A stretch of 64,000 nucleotides of DNA from contig DAIDHD010000083.1 of NCBI GenBank assembly GCA_027459765.1, forward strand, positions 89,783-153,782, written 5' to 3'. The position numbers and the translations under genes are program-made. The stretch comes from Gammaproteobacteria bacterium. GTDB taxonomy: Bacteria; Pseudomonadota; Gammaproteobacteria; Steroidobacterales; Steroidobacteraceae. The notes beneath the pieces were generated by a model. The model did not search any database and was not told where the DNA came from. It saw nothing but the letters and a program-made list of their open reading frames with translations. Shown here one piece after another: positions 6,368 to 16,462 of the stretch (positions are counted from its first letter, which is position 1; the number at the start of each line of letters is the position of its first letter).

Positions 6368-7668
6368 CCGTGTCCCGTCGTTCCCTGATCACCGGCGCGG
6401 GGGCGGCGGCGCTCGGTGCGACCGTGCGGGCGGCCTCCGCGGCAGCGCCTGGTGGCGGTTCGCCCTATCGACCTGCGGGCGCTCATGGACGCCAGTCCGT
6501 GAAGACACTGAACGGGTGGACCCTCCCGTACAAGAGCATCGACGGCGTGAAGGAGTTCCATCTAGTTGCCGAAGAGGTCGATCACGAATTTGCGCCGGGC
6601 TGCAAGGCCAAATGCTGGGGCTACAACGGCAGTACCCCCGGACCGACCATCGAAGCGATGCAAGGCGATCGGGTGCGCATTATCGTTACCAACCGATTGC
6701 CCGAGCCGACATCGATCCATTGGCACGGGATCCTCCTCCCTTCGGGCATGGACGGCGTGAGTGGTCTGACGCAGCCCGCGATCGGACCGGGCGAGACCTT
6801 CGCCTATGAATTCACGCTGCGGCAGCATGGCACACACATGTATCACCCGCATGCGGATGAGATGGTGCAGATGGCCGTTGGGATGATGGGCCTGTTCATC
6901 ATCCACCCGGCAGCGGGAGAGCCCCTGCCGATCGACCGGGATTTCGCGTTCCTGCTGCACAATTGGGCGCTGCATCCCGGGACGTTCCGGCCTGATCCCT
7001 CGATTATGCTGGATTTTGATCTGTGGACCTTCAACAGCAAAGTTTTCCCGGCCATCGAGCCGTTGGTCGTGCGTGCCGGAGAGCGCGTGAGGATACGGAT
7101 CGGCAATGTATCGATGTACAACCACCCGATCCATCTGCACGGTCACGAATTTGAAGTCACGGGCGGAGACGGCGGCCGATGGCCGCGCGAACGGTGGCGG
7201 AAGGAAGTCACCGAGATCGTCGGGGTGGGACAGATGCGCGACCTCGAATTCGTGGCCGAACCCGGGGACTGGGCGCTGCATTGTCACATGTCGCATCACA
7301 CGATGAACGCGATGGGCCACGGCATTCCCAATGCACTCGGTGCGCGGATCGCGAATTCCGATGCCGACCTTGAGGCGCTCCTGCCCGGCATGATGAACAT
7401 GGGCGCGAACGGCATGTCCGAACACCAAGAGCATGTCGAGGCCATGAATTTGCCGGGACCGGCCAACACCCTCCCGATGATGGGAGGAACTGGACCCTAC
7501 GGCGCCCTGGAGATGGGCGGCATGTTCACCGTCGTCAAGGTACGTGAAGGCTTGGCGGCGGCCGACTTCCGCGATCCGGGTTGGTACGCGGCGCCGGAAG
7601 GAACGGTTGCCCGCATGATCAGCGAGGATCCGGACTTCGGAGCGCCGGTCCGGCGACCGCGCTCATGA
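6364..7668 (+). CDS. Multicopper oxidase, Tat-exported (copper operon 1)
   Basis: 434 residues. A twin-arginine signal (TVSRRSLITGAGAAAL) is followed by a compact cupredoxin pair with all four copper-binding His motifs: IHWHG (about 118), HMYHPHADEM (about 157), HPIHLHGHEFEV (about 255) and LHCHMSHHTMNAMGHG (about 304). A Met-rich C-terminal part (PGMMNMGANGM, LPMMGG, MGGMF) suits Cu(I) oxidation. It probably converts Cu(I) to less toxic Cu(II) in the periplasm. The ATG overlaps the tolC stop. The product of 25111-26454 is a close paralogue with the same motifs. Confidence 0.9.
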   Translation: MTVSRRSLITGAGAAALGATVRAASAAAPGGGSPYRPAGAHGRQSVKTLNGWTLPYKSIDGVKEFHLVAEEVDHEFAPGCKAKCWGYNGSTPGPTIEAMQGDRVRIIVTNRLPEPTSIHWHGILLPSGMDGVSGLTQPAIGPGETFAYEFTLRQHGTHMYHPHADEMVQMAVGMMGLFIIHPAAGEPLPIDRDFAFLLHNWALHPGTFRPDPSIMLDFDLWTFNSKVFPAIEPLVVRAGERVRIRIGNVSMYNHPIHLHGHEFEVTGGDGGRWPRERWRKEVTEIVGVGQMRDLEFVAEPGDWALHCHMSHHTMNAMGHGIPNALGARIANSDADLEALLPGMMNMGANGMSEHQEHVEAMNLPGPANTLPMMGGTGPYGALEMGGMFTVVKVREGLAAADFRDPGWYAAPEGTVARMISEDPDFGAPVRRPRS

Positions 7669-7714
7669 TCGAGTTCATTCCGTCGTTTGCTTGATATTCA
7701 ACCAGGAGAGTTTG

Positions 7715-8071
7715 ATGAAGAAGCTTGTCCCACTGATGGCGCTGCTGGTCGGTGTGGTTTCGTCGGGCGCCGCGAGTGCGCATGCCCATCTGCATTCATC
7801 GATGCCGGCCAACCACAGCACCGTAGCCGAGGCGCCAAAGCAGATCGCGCTCGAATTCAACGAGCCGGTGCAGTTGACGGCCGTTTCCGTCCAAAAGGGT
7901 GATGGTCCCGCAACCAAGCTCGGTCCGCTGGCGGACGCGCCGGCCAAGACGTTCTCGCTCTCGCTTCCGACGCTCGAGACCGGTAACTACATCATCAAAT
8001 GGCGGGCGGTGAGCGACGACGGACACGTCATGGCTGACAAGGTTCTCTTTACAGTCGGGGCGGGAAAGTAG
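7715..8071 (+). CDS. CopC-family periplasmic copper-binding protein (copper operon 1)
   Basis: 118 residues: signal peptide (KKLVPLMALLVGVVSSG), then AHAHLHSSMP, whose first mature His would form the Cu(II) histidine brace, and DDGHVMADK near the C terminus, which supplies the second His and an acidic ligand. Seven-stranded CopC folds have this length. Start at 7715 is set by AGGAGAG upstream. It follows the multicopper oxidase by 46 bases and precedes copD; CopC usually passes copper to CopD or buffers it in the periplasm. Confidence 0.9.
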   Translation: MKKLVPLMALLVGVVSSGAASAHAHLHSSMPANHSTVAEAPKQIALEFNEPVQLTAVSVQKGDGPATKLGPLADAPAKTFSLSLPTLETGNYIIKWRAVSDDGHVMADKVLFTVGAGK

Positions 8072-8120
8072 GGCTCAGGCGGCGCTGGTGCGCCGCCGGC
8101 CCACCGCGCTCACCATACCC

Positions 8121-8993
8121 ATGGATGTCGACACACTGGCAATTGTGGTCAAGGCAGTGGCCTACGCCGCGCTGCTGCAAGGGGCAGGCGTCGCCTTTTT
8201 TCTGGCCGCTTTCGGCAGTCGGCTTCGCGCATCAACCGAGGCCATTCGACGGTTTGGCGTCATCGTCATTGGCGTCGCATTGGCGACGGTGTTGGCCTGT
8301 TACCTGCTTGAAGCGGGGCGCATGATGGGCGAAGTCGCGGGCGTCGCGGACTTCGCGACGCAGCGTCGTCTCGCGCGTTTGCCACTGGCCGCTGCCACAT
8401 CACTGCGGCTCATGGGGGGTGCGCTTCTCCTGGTGGGCTTGGTGTGGAAAGCGGGCGAAGCAGCAGTGTTGGGCGTGAGCGGAGCGATCGTGATCGCGGG
8501 GTCGTTCCTGCTCGTAGGACATTCGATATCTCACGAACCGCGTTGGGCGATCGTGGCCTTGCTGCAGATCCACTTGCTCGTGGCGGCTTTCTGGGTGGGC
8601 TCGATAGTCCCGCTGATATGGGTGGCCCGCCGGGAGACGGCTCCGGTCGCTCATCAGGTCGTCGAGCGATTTTCTGCACTGGCAACGGTGCTGGTCCCGG
8701 TCATGGCGATCGCGGGTCTTGTCATGGCCTGGCTGTTGGTTGGCGGGCGTTTATCGTGGCAAGATCCCTACACGGCGGCGCTCATCGGCAAGGTCGCGCT
8801 GCTGGTTGTCGCACTGACTCTGGCAGCGCGGAATCGGGCGCGACTGGGCCCGGCATTGATTGAGGGCAGCGGGGTAGCCATCCGTCGATTCTCATTGAGC
8901 CTGGCGACTGAGTTGGTCATCCTGCTCGGCATCGTGGCGCTGACGGCGACTATGACGAGTCTGTTCTCCCCTCCGATGGTGGGGGCATCATGA
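8121..8993 (+). CDS. CopD-family copper membrane protein (copper operon 1)
   Basis: About 290 residues with eight predicted membrane helices, including LLEAGRMMGEVAGV, SFLLVGHSISHE, LLQIHLLVAAFWVGSIVPL and RFSALATVLVPVMAIAGLV, the His/Met pattern of the CopD domain. CopD takes up or relays copper across the inner membrane together with CopC. The ATG at 8121 starts the first helix directly; a GTG at 8088 in frame is possible but adds an Arg-rich stretch, and neither start has a good ribosome site. The stop overlaps the next gene (ATGA). Confidence 0.85.
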   Translation: MDVDTLAIVVKAVAYAALLQGAGVAFFLAAFGSRLRASTEAIRRFGVIVIGVALATVLACYLLEAGRMMGEVAGVADFATQRRLARLPLAAATSLRLMGGALLLVGLVWKAGEAAVLGVSGAIVIAGSFLLVGHSISHEPRWAIVALLQIHLLVAAFWVGSIVPLIWVARRETAPVAHQVVERFSALATVLVPVMAIAGLVMAWLLVGGRLSWQDPYTAALIGKVALLVVALTLAARNRARLGPALIEGSGVAIRRFSLSLATELVILLGIVALTATMTSLFSPPMVGAS

Positions 8994-9436
8994 AAACGGC
9001 TCAGTTGACTGGAGGCGATCTGTCGCCGGATGCGGAACCTCGCGTCAAACCCCCAGGGTTCGGTAAGGACTGCACCGTTGGCGACAAGTTGCAACTTCGG
9101 TGTCTGCGGAAGGCCATTGGCGAATACTTCTTTGCGCGCAAAGGCGCCCGGGAGATGGTGGCTTTCCGCCGGCAGCTGTTGCGCAGCAACCCGACATTGA
9201 GCCGCCAAGCCCTCCTGGTTCGCGTTGACATGCTGTGGGCGGGCATGTCGGAGGGGGAGTCCAGGGCCCTGCTGCAGCAGGCACAGGAATCTTTTGGCGA
9301 GTGGCCGAGCCACCATGAAATCACGTTCAAGAACTTTGTGGTATTCGTGCTCGTCAGCACGTATCTGCGCACCCGGTGTGCGACCGGTACGCAGCCTGAC
9401 TTGCAAAGACTGGTAGCGAAGTGGATTCCGGACTAA
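8990..9436 (+). CDS. Unknown soluble protein at end of copper operon 1
   Basis: 148 residues, no signal peptide or membrane helix. I do not recognise it. It is mostly helical, with a basic middle (RCLRKAIGEYFFARKGAREMVAFRRQLLRSNP) and an LSRQALLVRVDMLWAGMSEGES stretch. The ATG overlaps the copD stop (ATGA), which argues that it is expressed and works with the copper genes. The second copper operon (23657-27722) has no counterpart: there copD is followed directly by arsR on the other strand. Confidence 0.6.
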   Translation: MKTAQLTGGDLSPDAEPRVKPPGFGKDCTVGDKLQLRCLRKAIGEYFFARKGAREMVAFRRQLLRSNPTLSRQALLVRVDMLWAGMSEGESRALLQQAQESFGEWPSHHEITFKNFVVFVLVSTYLRTRCATGTQPDLQRLVAKWIPD

Positions 9437-9589
9437 TACCGGGCACTGCCGGCACATTAGTCGACACCGATTAGGTGGCGAAATGGAGTAGTCCGAATCC
9501 AGGTTCCTCGCTATTTGCATGGATATTTGTGTCGCGCTACTCAGTTGCCGCGGGGTGCGCCTGAGTTACACTGGGACTCCGCCGGGTCA

Positions 9590-10009
9590 GTGTCTCGAGG
9601 TATTGAGAGCTTGTTTGGCCGTGGTCTAAATGCCCTGTTCGTACTGCTGGCGTTGCTCATGGGCACGCCTGTGGCGCTGTGCGCTCCACAGCAGAGCGGC
9701 GGCGACTGTTGCCTAGGGGAGCAACGTGCCCCCTGCAACGTGCCGGACCCGCGGCCTGATTCAGCGCCCGCCGCAAGGGACTGTTGCGTTGCAGCACCGA
9801 ATGGGCCGGTCGCTTCAGCGGCTTGGGTGCCCGCGCGTCTTAAACGTGCTCACGCCCTGGTCGGCGGATCGCCGCCGGTATTTGTTTCGCCGTCCCTTCC
9901 CTCGATCGCTCACGCTGTCGAACTCACTGCGCCGGAATCTCCCGACGAGTTTCGTCGCGACTTCGGGTCTCGCGACCTCTATCTGCTGACGCGTCGACTG
10001 CGCCTTTAA
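9590..10009 (+). CDS. Cys-rich exported protein upstream of the cus pump genes
   Basis: About 139 residues from GTG at 9590. A hydrophobic signal-like segment (LNALFVLLALLMGTPVALCA) is followed by a stretch with paired cysteines (GDCCLGEQRAPC, ARDCCVAAP) and a Pro/Ala-rich tail. The family is not recognised. Short Cys/His-rich exported proteins often precede cusCBA-like genes, where soft-metal binding is likely. The start is uncertain: the frame is open back to an ATG at 9515, but the signal segment fits the GTG better. The gap to the preceding gene (9437-9589) shows no clear element. Confidence 0.5.
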   Translation: MSRGIESLFGRGLNALFVLLALLMGTPVALCAPQQSGGDCCLGEQRAPCNVPDPRPDSAPAARDCCVAAPNGPVASAAWVPARLKRAHALVGGSPPVFVSPSLPSIAHAVELTAPESPDEFRRDFGSRDLYLLTRRLRL

Positions 10010-10124
10010 GGGCTGCTCTCCGGCTCTTTCCTGAGCCGGTATTTCCACGTCCACCGCTCGACTCGGCATTGATGCCGGTGTGTTGCCGTGTGGCTCGTTT
10101 GGCAATCGCGTTGGAGCAGATTCG

Positions 10125-11381
10125 ATGAACGTCATTCGATGGATGCCTTGGGTATTGGGCCTGTGGGCAGGTGGTGCTGCCTCGGCAATGGGCGCTGAGC
10201 CCCTGACGATCGATGCCGCCGTGGCTGAGGCGATCCATTCGGCGCCTCAGCTGCAGGCGCGTCTGGCCGCCGTCGACGGCGCCAATGCCGAGGCCATTTC
10301 GGCCGGCCGACTGCCGGCTCCCGAGATCATCGCGGGAATCGACAACCTTCCCGTCAACGGCGCCGACGCGTGGAGCCTGCAGCGCGATTTCATGACGATG
10401 CGCAAGGTCGGCGTCATGCAGTCCTTTGGTAACGCCCAGAGGCGCAGTGCCGAGCGCTCAATGGCCCAGGCTCACGCCGCGTCGGCGACGACGGACGTGG
10501 AACAGACCCGGCTAAAGGTGTCGAAATCCACCGCGCAGGCCTGGATTGCGGTCCTGACGGCCGAACACACCGTGCACGCGCTAGAATCCCTGAAGCCGAA
10601 CTACGAACTGCAGATCCAGCTGGCGCGAACGGCACTGGGTGCAAATAGAATCGCGGCCGCGGACGTGCTGGAGGCGCAGTCGAACGCGGCGGAGCTGGAA
10701 GACCGATTGCTCGTTGCGCGCCAGCAAGTCACCGCGGCGCGCGCGGAACTGGCCCGCTGGATCGGTCCCCTGGCGGACGCACCGTTGGCATCACCGCCGA
10801 TGTTTGACGTGTTGCCGGCCAGCGCGACCGCACTCCAATCGAGCATTCACCACCATGCAGAGCTGCGCGCACTGGATGCGCGAGTCGAAGAGGCAAAGGC
10901 GGCCGCAGACGTCGCGGCGGCCAGCCGCAGACCCGATTGGAGCGCGGAACTTGCGTACGGCCAGCGGGGGCCGGCGTACTCGAACATGGTGTCGCTGGAA
11001 GTGCGGATGAGTCTCCCGCTGTTTGGCGCGACGCGCGTCGATCCGGTGGTTGCGGCGAGACACGCGACGGTTCGGCAGCTCGAGGAGGATCGCGAGGCGG
11101 CCCTGCAAATGCATACCGCCGAACTGAAGGCGATGCTGGCGGACTGGCAGGCCGGGCGCGATCGGGTGGCGTTGTACGAACAGCAGCGCTTGCCCCTGGC
11201 ACGTCAGCGCACTGCGGCGGCGCTCGCCGCGCTGGGCGCAGGGTCGGGAGATTTTCGGGCGACCTTGTCGATGTTGCGCGACGAACAGAACCTTGAACTG
11301 TCCTACGCGGACATCCTCGGGACCTACGGACGCGCCTGGGTCTACCTCAACTACCTCTCTGATCGGAGTGTCGCGCCATGA
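10125..11381 (+). CDS. cusC: Outer-membrane channel of a heavy-metal RND pump (CusC/CzcC-like)
   Basis: 418 residues. The signal peptide (MPWVLGLWAGGAASAMGA) lacks a lipobox, unlike E. coli CusC. Two OEP repeats are visible, from TIDAAVAEAIHSAPQL and from about residue 225 (SIHHHAELRALDARVEEAK), with RMSLPLFGATR near the beta-barrel return. The ATG at 10125 has GGAG upstream; the stop overlaps cusB (ATGA). Its place directly before the adaptor and the CusA-type pump fixes the role as the exit duct of a Cu(I)/Ag(I) exporter. Confidence 0.9.
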   Translation: MNVIRWMPWVLGLWAGGAASAMGAEPLTIDAAVAEAIHSAPQLQARLAAVDGANAEAISAGRLPAPEIIAGIDNLPVNGADAWSLQRDFMTMRKVGVMQSFGNAQRRSAERSMAQAHAASATTDVEQTRLKVSKSTAQAWIAVLTAEHTVHALESLKPNYELQIQLARTALGANRIAAADVLEAQSNAAELEDRLLVARQQVTAARAELARWIGPLADAPLASPPMFDVLPASATALQSSIHHHAELRALDARVEEAKAAADVAAASRRPDWSAELAYGQRGPAYSNMVSLEVRMSLPLFGATRVDPVVAARHATVRQLEEDREAALQMHTAELKAMLADWQAGRDRVALYEQQRLPLARQRTAAALAALGAGSGDFRATLSMLRDEQNLELSYADILGTYGRAWVYLNYLSDRSVAP

Positions 11382-12691
11382 GCCAGTACAAGAATCGGAC
11401 CGTAATGGCGGTCGCACTCGTCGCAGTCCTGGTCGCGGGCATTGCGGTCGGCGTCAGCTGGTCGCGCTGGCGATCACCGCAAGGCGCAGCGGCGGTCGCA
11501 TCGTCCGCAGCAAGCCAGCCTGCCGCAGCGGACGGCGCCAAACGCCGGGTGCTCTACTGGCACGATCCGATGAAGCCCGACGTTCGGTTCGACAAACCAG
11601 GCAAATCGCCCTTCATGGACATGGAGTTGCAACCGGTCTACGCCGATGACGACGCAGGCGGCGAAGCGCCGGCCGTGCGCGTGAGCGCCGGCGCGTCGCA
11701 GGCATTGGGCATCAGGGTGGGAACCGTCGAGCGGGCGGCGCTCGCTCCCGCCATCCACGCGGTCGGGACCGTTGCCTATGATGAAACGGCGCAGGCCGTC
11801 GTGCAGCCGCGTGCAGACGGCTTTGTGACTCGGCTGCGGGTTCGGGCGCCGCTCGTGCAGGTTCAGAAGGGAGAGGTGCTGGCCGATGTCGACATACCGG
11901 CGTGGCGCGAAGCACTGGCGGAATACCTCGCGTTGCCGCTCGAGTCGGGGCCAGGAGGCGCGGGGCAGGCTTTGCCGCTCCTCCCGCATTCCCCTGAACT
12001 GCGGATGGCCCTGCGCCAGCGACTATCCGTCCTGGGTGTACCAGGTGCCAGCCTTCAACACGCCGAGCAGACCGGCACGGTGCCGGATCATTTCGAGCTG
12101 ACCGCCCCGGTGACGGGTGTCGTCACGGAGCTCGGCCTGCGCGAGGGGGCCGCCTTCATGAATGGCACTGTCGTGGCGCGCATCAACCGCACCAACACGG
12201 TCTGGGTGGATGCCCAGGTGCTTGAGACGCAGGCCCGCGCCGTGACACCCGGGGCGCCGGTCCGCATCCAGGCACATGCGCACCTTGGCCGTGTCTTCAC
12301 CGGCCAAGTTCTGCGGGTGCTGCCGCAGGTGGACTCGGTCACCCGGACGGTCGGCGTGCGGGTGGCGGTTCTCAATGGCCCAGGTCTCTTAAGCCCCGGC
12401 ATGTACGTCGACGCCGACTTTCCGGCGGTCAAGGCGACCGAGCAGCTGTGGGTGCCCAGCGAGGCGGTCATTGCGACGGGGGAGCGTAGCGTCGTGATCG
12501 TGGCACGCCCGGGTGGCGGGTTCGATGTCGCCACCGTGACCACCGGCATCGAGGTCGGCGGCAAGACGGCGATTCTGAGCGGCTTGACTGCCGGCCAGTC
12601 GGTTGTGCTCTCGGGCCAGTTCCTGATCGACTCGGAGGCGAACCTTAAATCTGCCATCAATCGGCTGAGCGCCGGCGGGGCCAGCCCATGA
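11378..12691 (+). CDS. cusB: Periplasmic adaptor of a Cu/Ag RND pump (CusB-like)
   Basis: 437 residues: N-terminal anchor ([18 protein letters not shown]), then the heavy-metal-binding domain [11 protein letters not shown]...[13 protein letters not shown] with the YxCPMHP-like motif changed to YWHDPMKP, as in many CusB proteins that bind Cu(I) with Met. A barrel-sandwich/lipoyl unit follows ([15 protein letters not shown] ... [21 protein letters not shown]) and then a beta-barrel and membrane-proximal domain. It overlaps cusC and cusA by ATGA at both ends, so the three are coupled. Confidence 0.92.
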   Translation: MSQYKNRTVMAVALVAVLVAGIAVGVSWSRWRSPQGAAAVASSAASQPAAADGAKRRVLYWHDPMKPDVRFDKPGKSPFMDMELQPVYADDDAGGEAPAVRVSAGASQALGIRVGTVERAALAPAIHAVGTVAYDETAQAVVQPRADGFVTRLRVRAPLVQVQKGEVLADVDIPAWREALAEYLALPLESGPGGAGQALPLLPHSPELRMALRQRLSVLGVPGASLQHAEQTGTVPDHFELTAPVTGVVTELGLREGAAFMNGTVVARINRTNTVWVDAQVLETQARAVTPGAPVRIQAHAHLGRVFTGQVLRVLPQVDSVTRTVGVRVAVLNGPGLLSPGMYVDADFPAVKATEQLWVPSEAVIATGERSVVIVARPGGGFDVATVTTGIEVGGKTAILSGLTAGQSVVLSGQFLIDSEANLKSAINRLSAGGASP

Positions 12692-15600
12692 TCGCGCGAC
12701 TCATACGGCGGTCCATCGACAACCGCATCCTGATTCTCATTGGGAGCGCGCTGCTCGCGGCCTGGGGGATCTGGGCGATGTCGCGCACGCCGCTCGACGC
12801 CCTGCCGGATCTGTCGGATGTGGAGGTCATCATCCGCACGACCTTCCCGGGTCAGGCGCCCCAGATCGTCGAAGACCAGGTGACCTACCCGCTGTCGACG
12901 ACCATGCTGTCGGTTCCGGGCGCGCGCACCGTGCGCGGGTATTCGATGTTCGGCGATTCCTTTGTGTACGTATTGTTCGCGGACGGGACGGATCCCTACT
13001 GGGCACGCTCGCGCGTCCTCGAGTACCTCAACCAGGTGCAATCGCGATTGCCCGCGCAGGCCCGGGCCTCGCTGGGACCGGATGCGACCGGCGTCGGCTG
13101 GGTGTTCGAATACGCCCTGATCGACCGCACCGGCCACCACGACCTGTCGCAACTGCGCACTTTGCAGGACTGGTTCCTGAAGTACGAGCTTAAGACGGTT
13201 CCGGACGTAGCCGAAGTCGCCTCCCTCGGTGGCATGTTGCGCCAATACCAGATCGTCCTGGATCCGGATCGCCTGCGCGCCTTCAACCTCACGCATGGGC
13301 AGGTCGTCGACGCCGTCCAGAAAGCCAATATGGAAAGCGGCGGTTCGGTGCTCGAGCTCGGTGAGGCGGAATACATGGTTCGCACCTCGGGCTACCTCAA
13401 GTCGCTCGAGGATTTCCGCGCCATTCCGCTCAATGTCAGTGCTGCCGGTGTGGCGGTGACGTTGGGCGATGTCGCGCACGTGCAGGTGGGGCCCGAGATG
13501 CGGCGCGGGATCACGGAGCTTGATGGCGAAGGGGAGGTGGCCGGCGGCGTGATCATCATGCGCAGCGGCAAGAATGCACTCGCCACCATCGAGGCCGTCA
13601 AAGCAAAGCTCACCGAGCTCAAGGGGAGTCTTCCGCCGGGCGTTGAGATCGTGCCGACCTACGATCGCTCGGGGCTCATCGGTCGAGCCGTCGACAACCT
13701 GCGAGGAAAGCTCGTCGAAGAGTTCATCGTCGTGGCGCTCGTCTGTGTATTGTTCCTGTTTCACCTTCGTTCGGCGCTGGTGGCTATTGTCACCCTGCCG
13801 CTGGGCATCCTCATGGCGTTCATCGTCATGTACTACCAAGGCGTGAACGCGAACATCATGTCGCTCGGCGGCATTGCCATCGCGATTGGCGCGATGGTGG
13901 ACGCCGCGGTGGTGATGATTGAAAACGCCCACAAGCACATCGAGACATGGCACGGAACGCATCCCGGGGAACCGCTTGCTGGCGAGGCCCGCTGGCAGGT
14001 GATCGCGGACGCGGCGACGGAGGTGGGCCCCGCGCTCTTCACGTCATTGCTGATCATCACTTTCTCATTCATTCCGGTGTTCACACTGGAAGCTCAGGAA
14101 GGACGGCTGTTCTCGCCGTTGGCCTTCACAAAGACCTACGCGATGGCCGCTGCCGCCGGTTTGGCGGTGACGCTGGTGCCAGTGCTCATGGGTTACCTCA
14201 TCCGTGGGCGAATCCCCCAGGAACACCGCAATCCTTTGAACCGGGCGCTGGTAGCGATCTATCGACCGGCGCTCGGCCGGGCGCTCGACTGGCCGCGGCT
14301 GACGGTCGGGGCCGCGGTGCTCATCGTCGCCCTGAGCGCGTGGCCGTTGGCGCGAATCGGCGCCGAGTTCATGCCACCGCTCGATGAAGGAGACCTCCTG
14401 TTCATGCCCTCGGCGCTGCCGGGGATTTCAGCGGGCAAGGTGGGCGAACTGCTGCAGCGGACGGATCGGTTGATCAAGACCGTACCGGAGGTGGCGAGCG
14501 TCTTTGGCAAGGCAGGGCGTGCCGACACCGCCACCGACCCCGCACCACTCGAGATGTTCGAGACGACCATCCGTTTCAAGCCTCGCACGCAGTGGCGGCC
14601 GGGGATGACTCCCGAGAAGCTCGTCCAGGAGCTCGATCAGGTAGTGCAGGTTCCCGGGCTCGCCAACATCTGGGTCCCGCCGATCCGCAACCGGATCGAC
14701 ATGCTCGCCACGGGGATCAAGAGTCCGGTGGGCATTAAGGTGTCGGGCCCGGATCTCGGGGAGATTGACCGTCTCGCGCTGCAAGTCGAACAGGCAGTCA
14801 GGCGCGTGCCTGGCGTGACCTCAGCCTTCGCTGAGCGGTTGCGGGGTGGTCGCTATGTCGATGTGCAGATCGACCGCGCGGCTGCCGCGCGGTACGGGCT
14901 CAATATCGCCGATGTGCAAAGCGTGGTCTCGGCCGCGGTGGGGGGTGACGAGATCGGCGAGACCATCGAGGGCCGGCAGCGTTTTCCGATCAGCGTTCGC
15001 TATCCGCGTGAGCTGCGCGATTCGGTGCCGAAACTGCGCGCGCTACCGATCCTGACAGCCCGCGGCGCCGCCATAACGCTTGGGGATGTGGCAGCGGTTG
15101 CGATTGAGGACGGGCCACCGATGCTCAAGAGCGAGAACGGGCGCCTGTCTGGGTGGATCTACGTGGATCTGCACGGCCGCGCCCTCAGTGATGCCGTGCA
15201 TGACATGCAGCAGGTCGTTGCACGCCAGGTTCAACTGCCGAGTGGCTATGCCTTGGCGTGGTCCGGCCAATTCGAGTATCTGCAGCGGGCCGCGGAGCGC
15301 CTGAAAGTGGTGGTGCCGGCGACGTTGCTGATCATTTTGCTTCTGTTGTATCTCGCGTTTCGGCGACTCGACGATGCGTTGCTGATCATGGCCACGTTGC
15401 CAGTGGCGCTGGTCGGGGGGCTATGGTTGATGGATCTGCTGGGCTACAACCTGTCTGTGGCCGCGGCCGTTGGGTTCATCGCGCTGGCCGGCGTTGCCGC
15501 CGAGATCGGGGTTGTCATGCTCGTCTACATCAACCAGGCGGCCCGAGAGCGAGCGGTCCGGAGTGCCACCTTGAGTCCGGCAGTCATTCGTGACGCCATC

Positions 15601-15819
15601 ATCGAGGGGGCCGCGCTTCGGGTCCGGCCGGTGGCGATGACCGTCGCGGTGATCGTGGCGGGATTGCTGCCGGTAATGTGGGGCACCGGGACGGGGTCGG
15701 AGGTCATGCGGCGCATTGCCGCGCCGATGGTAGGTGGCATGATCAGCGCGACGCTTCTGACCATGTTTGTGCTGCCGGCGGCTTACCTCCTAGTGCATGG
15801 CCGGTCGCGCCGATCCTAA
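12688..15819 (+). CDS. cusA: Heavy-metal efflux RND permease (CusA-like)
   Basis: 1043 residues, the normal HME-RND length. Motifs: [23 protein letters not shown] after the first helix; [24 protein letters not shown] in TM4 with the proton-relay Asp; and the metal-pathway methionines in [15 protein letters not shown] and [18 protein letters not shown], which match CusA-type Cu(I)/Ag(I) pumps rather than CzcA zinc pumps. It exports monovalent copper or silver from periplasm and cytosol with CusB and CusC. A 624-residue open frame on the opposite strand is a shadow. Confidence 0.95.
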   Translation: MIARLIRRSIDNRILILIGSALLAAWGIWAMSRTPLDALPDLSDVEVIIRTTFPGQAPQIVEDQVTYPLSTTMLSVPGARTVRGYSMFGDSFVYVLFADGTDPYWARSRVLEYLNQVQSRLPAQARASLGPDATGVGWVFEYALIDRTGHHDLSQLRTLQDWFLKYELKTVPDVAEVASLGGMLRQYQIVLDPDRLRAFNLTHGQVVDAVQKANMESGGSVLELGEAEYMVRTSGYLKSLEDFRAIPLNVSAAGVAVTLGDVAHVQVGPEMRRGITELDGEGEVAGGVIIMRSGKNALATIEAVKAKLTELKGSLPPGVEIVPTYDRSGLIGRAVDNLRGKLVEEFIVVALVCVLFLFHLRSALVAIVTLPLGILMAFIVMYYQGVNANIMSLGGIAIAIGAMVDAAVVMIENAHKHIETWHGTHPGEPLAGEARWQVIADAATEVGPALFTSLLIITFSFIPVFTLEAQEGRLFSPLAFTKTYAMAAAAGLAVTLVPVLMGYLIRGRIPQEHRNPLNRALVAIYRPALGRALDWPRLTVGAAVLIVALSAWPLARIGAEFMPPLDEGDLLFMPSALPGISAGKVGELLQRTDRLIKTVPEVASVFGKAGRADTATDPAPLEMFETTIRFKPRTQWRPGMTPEKLVQELDQVVQVPGLANIWVPPIRNRIDMLATGIKSPVGIKVSGPDLGEIDRLALQVEQAVRRVPGVTSAFAERLRGGRYVDVQIDRAAAARYGLNIADVQSVVSAAVGGDEIGETIEGRQRFPISVRYPRELRDSVPKLRALPILTARGAAITLGDVAAVAIEDGPPMLKSENGRLSGWIYVDLHGRALSDAVHDMQQVVARQVQLPSGYALAWSGQFEYLQRAAERLKVVVPATLLIILLLLYLAFRRLDDALLIMATLPVALVGGLWLMDLLGYNLSVAAAVGFIALAGVAAEIGVVMLVYINQAARERAVRSATLSPAVIRDAIIEGAALRVRPVAMTVAVIVAGLLPVMWGTGTGSEVMRRIAAPMVGGMISATLLTMFVLPAAYLLVHGRSRRS

Positions 15820-15943
15820 AGAGAACGCTCGTCGCCGAACGCGAAGTGCATAGGGACTCAGGCTGCCATACTCAAGATCGGCACACAGCAGACGAGCTCC
15901 GGCGTCCTGCCGCGCGCCCGGTGATTCGAATTCATCGCGCGAT

Positions 15944-16174
15944 CTAAGAGTCCTGCGCGTCAATGCCGCAACACGAGTGCTCGCTCTGTTTTGGCGGGCA
16001 GACGACCGAGCCATAGGAACAGAACACGCAGCAGTCGCCTTTCAGCGGCCGCAGCAGCGTATGGCATGCTTTGCATTCGTAAAAGAACTGACAGGCATCC
16101 GTAGGCATGGTCTCGGCCTGATCGCGCCCGCATTTTGGACAGGTGATCGTCGATTCGAGTATGACGGTGGTCAT
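15944..16174 (-). CDS. GDCCVxC-domain small cysteine protein
   Basis: 76 residues with 11 cysteines: an N-terminal CPKCG knuckle, YECKACHTLLRPLKG, then GDCCVFCSYGSVVCPP and a SCCG tail. The core is the signature of the GDCCVxC family, some of whose members carry selenocysteine in this motif; here the codons read plain Cys. These proteins accompany mer genes and probably bind or relay a thiophilic metal, though the biochemistry is unproven. The ATG overlaps the merP stop (ATGA). It is the last gene of the leftward mer unit. Confidence 0.85.
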   Translation of the reverse strand: MTTVILESTITCPKCGRDQAETMPTDACQFFYECKACHTLLRPLKGDCCVFCSYGSVVCPPKQSEHSCCGIDAQDS

Positions 16175-16452
16175 CGCGGATTAACGGGACTCGAAGGGAA
16201 CCCGGCATTCGTTGTCGCGTCAGTAAGCGTGGCAGTTGTCACCCGATCCGGATCGAATGTGACGACCGCGATTTTCCTGTCGAAATCGACAGCCACCTTC
16301 TGGACTCCTGGAACGTGTTCCAGTGCCTTGCGCACGACGATGGGACAAGTGCCGCAGGTCATCTTCTGAACCTGCAGTGTAAGGGTTTGCGGTGGCGCGG
16401 CGGACGCGGCGGATGCCACCAACGAAGCGATCAGTGCCTGCAAATAGCGCAT
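16171..16452 (-). CDS. merP: Periplasmic mercury-binding protein MerP
   Basis: 93 residues: signal peptide (RYLQALIASLVASAASA), then an HMA ferredoxin-like domain with MTCGTCPIVVRKALEHVPGV, the Cys pair that takes Hg(II) in the periplasm. MerP hands Hg(II) to MerT. It lies between merT (10 bases upstream) and the GDCCVxC gene. Confidence 0.92.
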   Translation of the reverse strand: MRYLQALIASLVASAASAAPPQTLTLQVQKMTCGTCPIVVRKALEHVPGVQKVAVDFDRKIAVVTFDPDRVTTATLTDATTNAGFPSSPVNPR

Positions 16453-16462
16453 GCGGTCTCCT

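Noticed and set aside
12088..13962. 624-residue minus-strand frame
   Set aside because: Opposite cusA, of biased composition and without recognisable motifs; cusA is certain.
15820..15943. Remnant of merA between cusA and the GDCCVxC gene
   Set aside because: Only 124 bases with no MerA-like coding in any frame.
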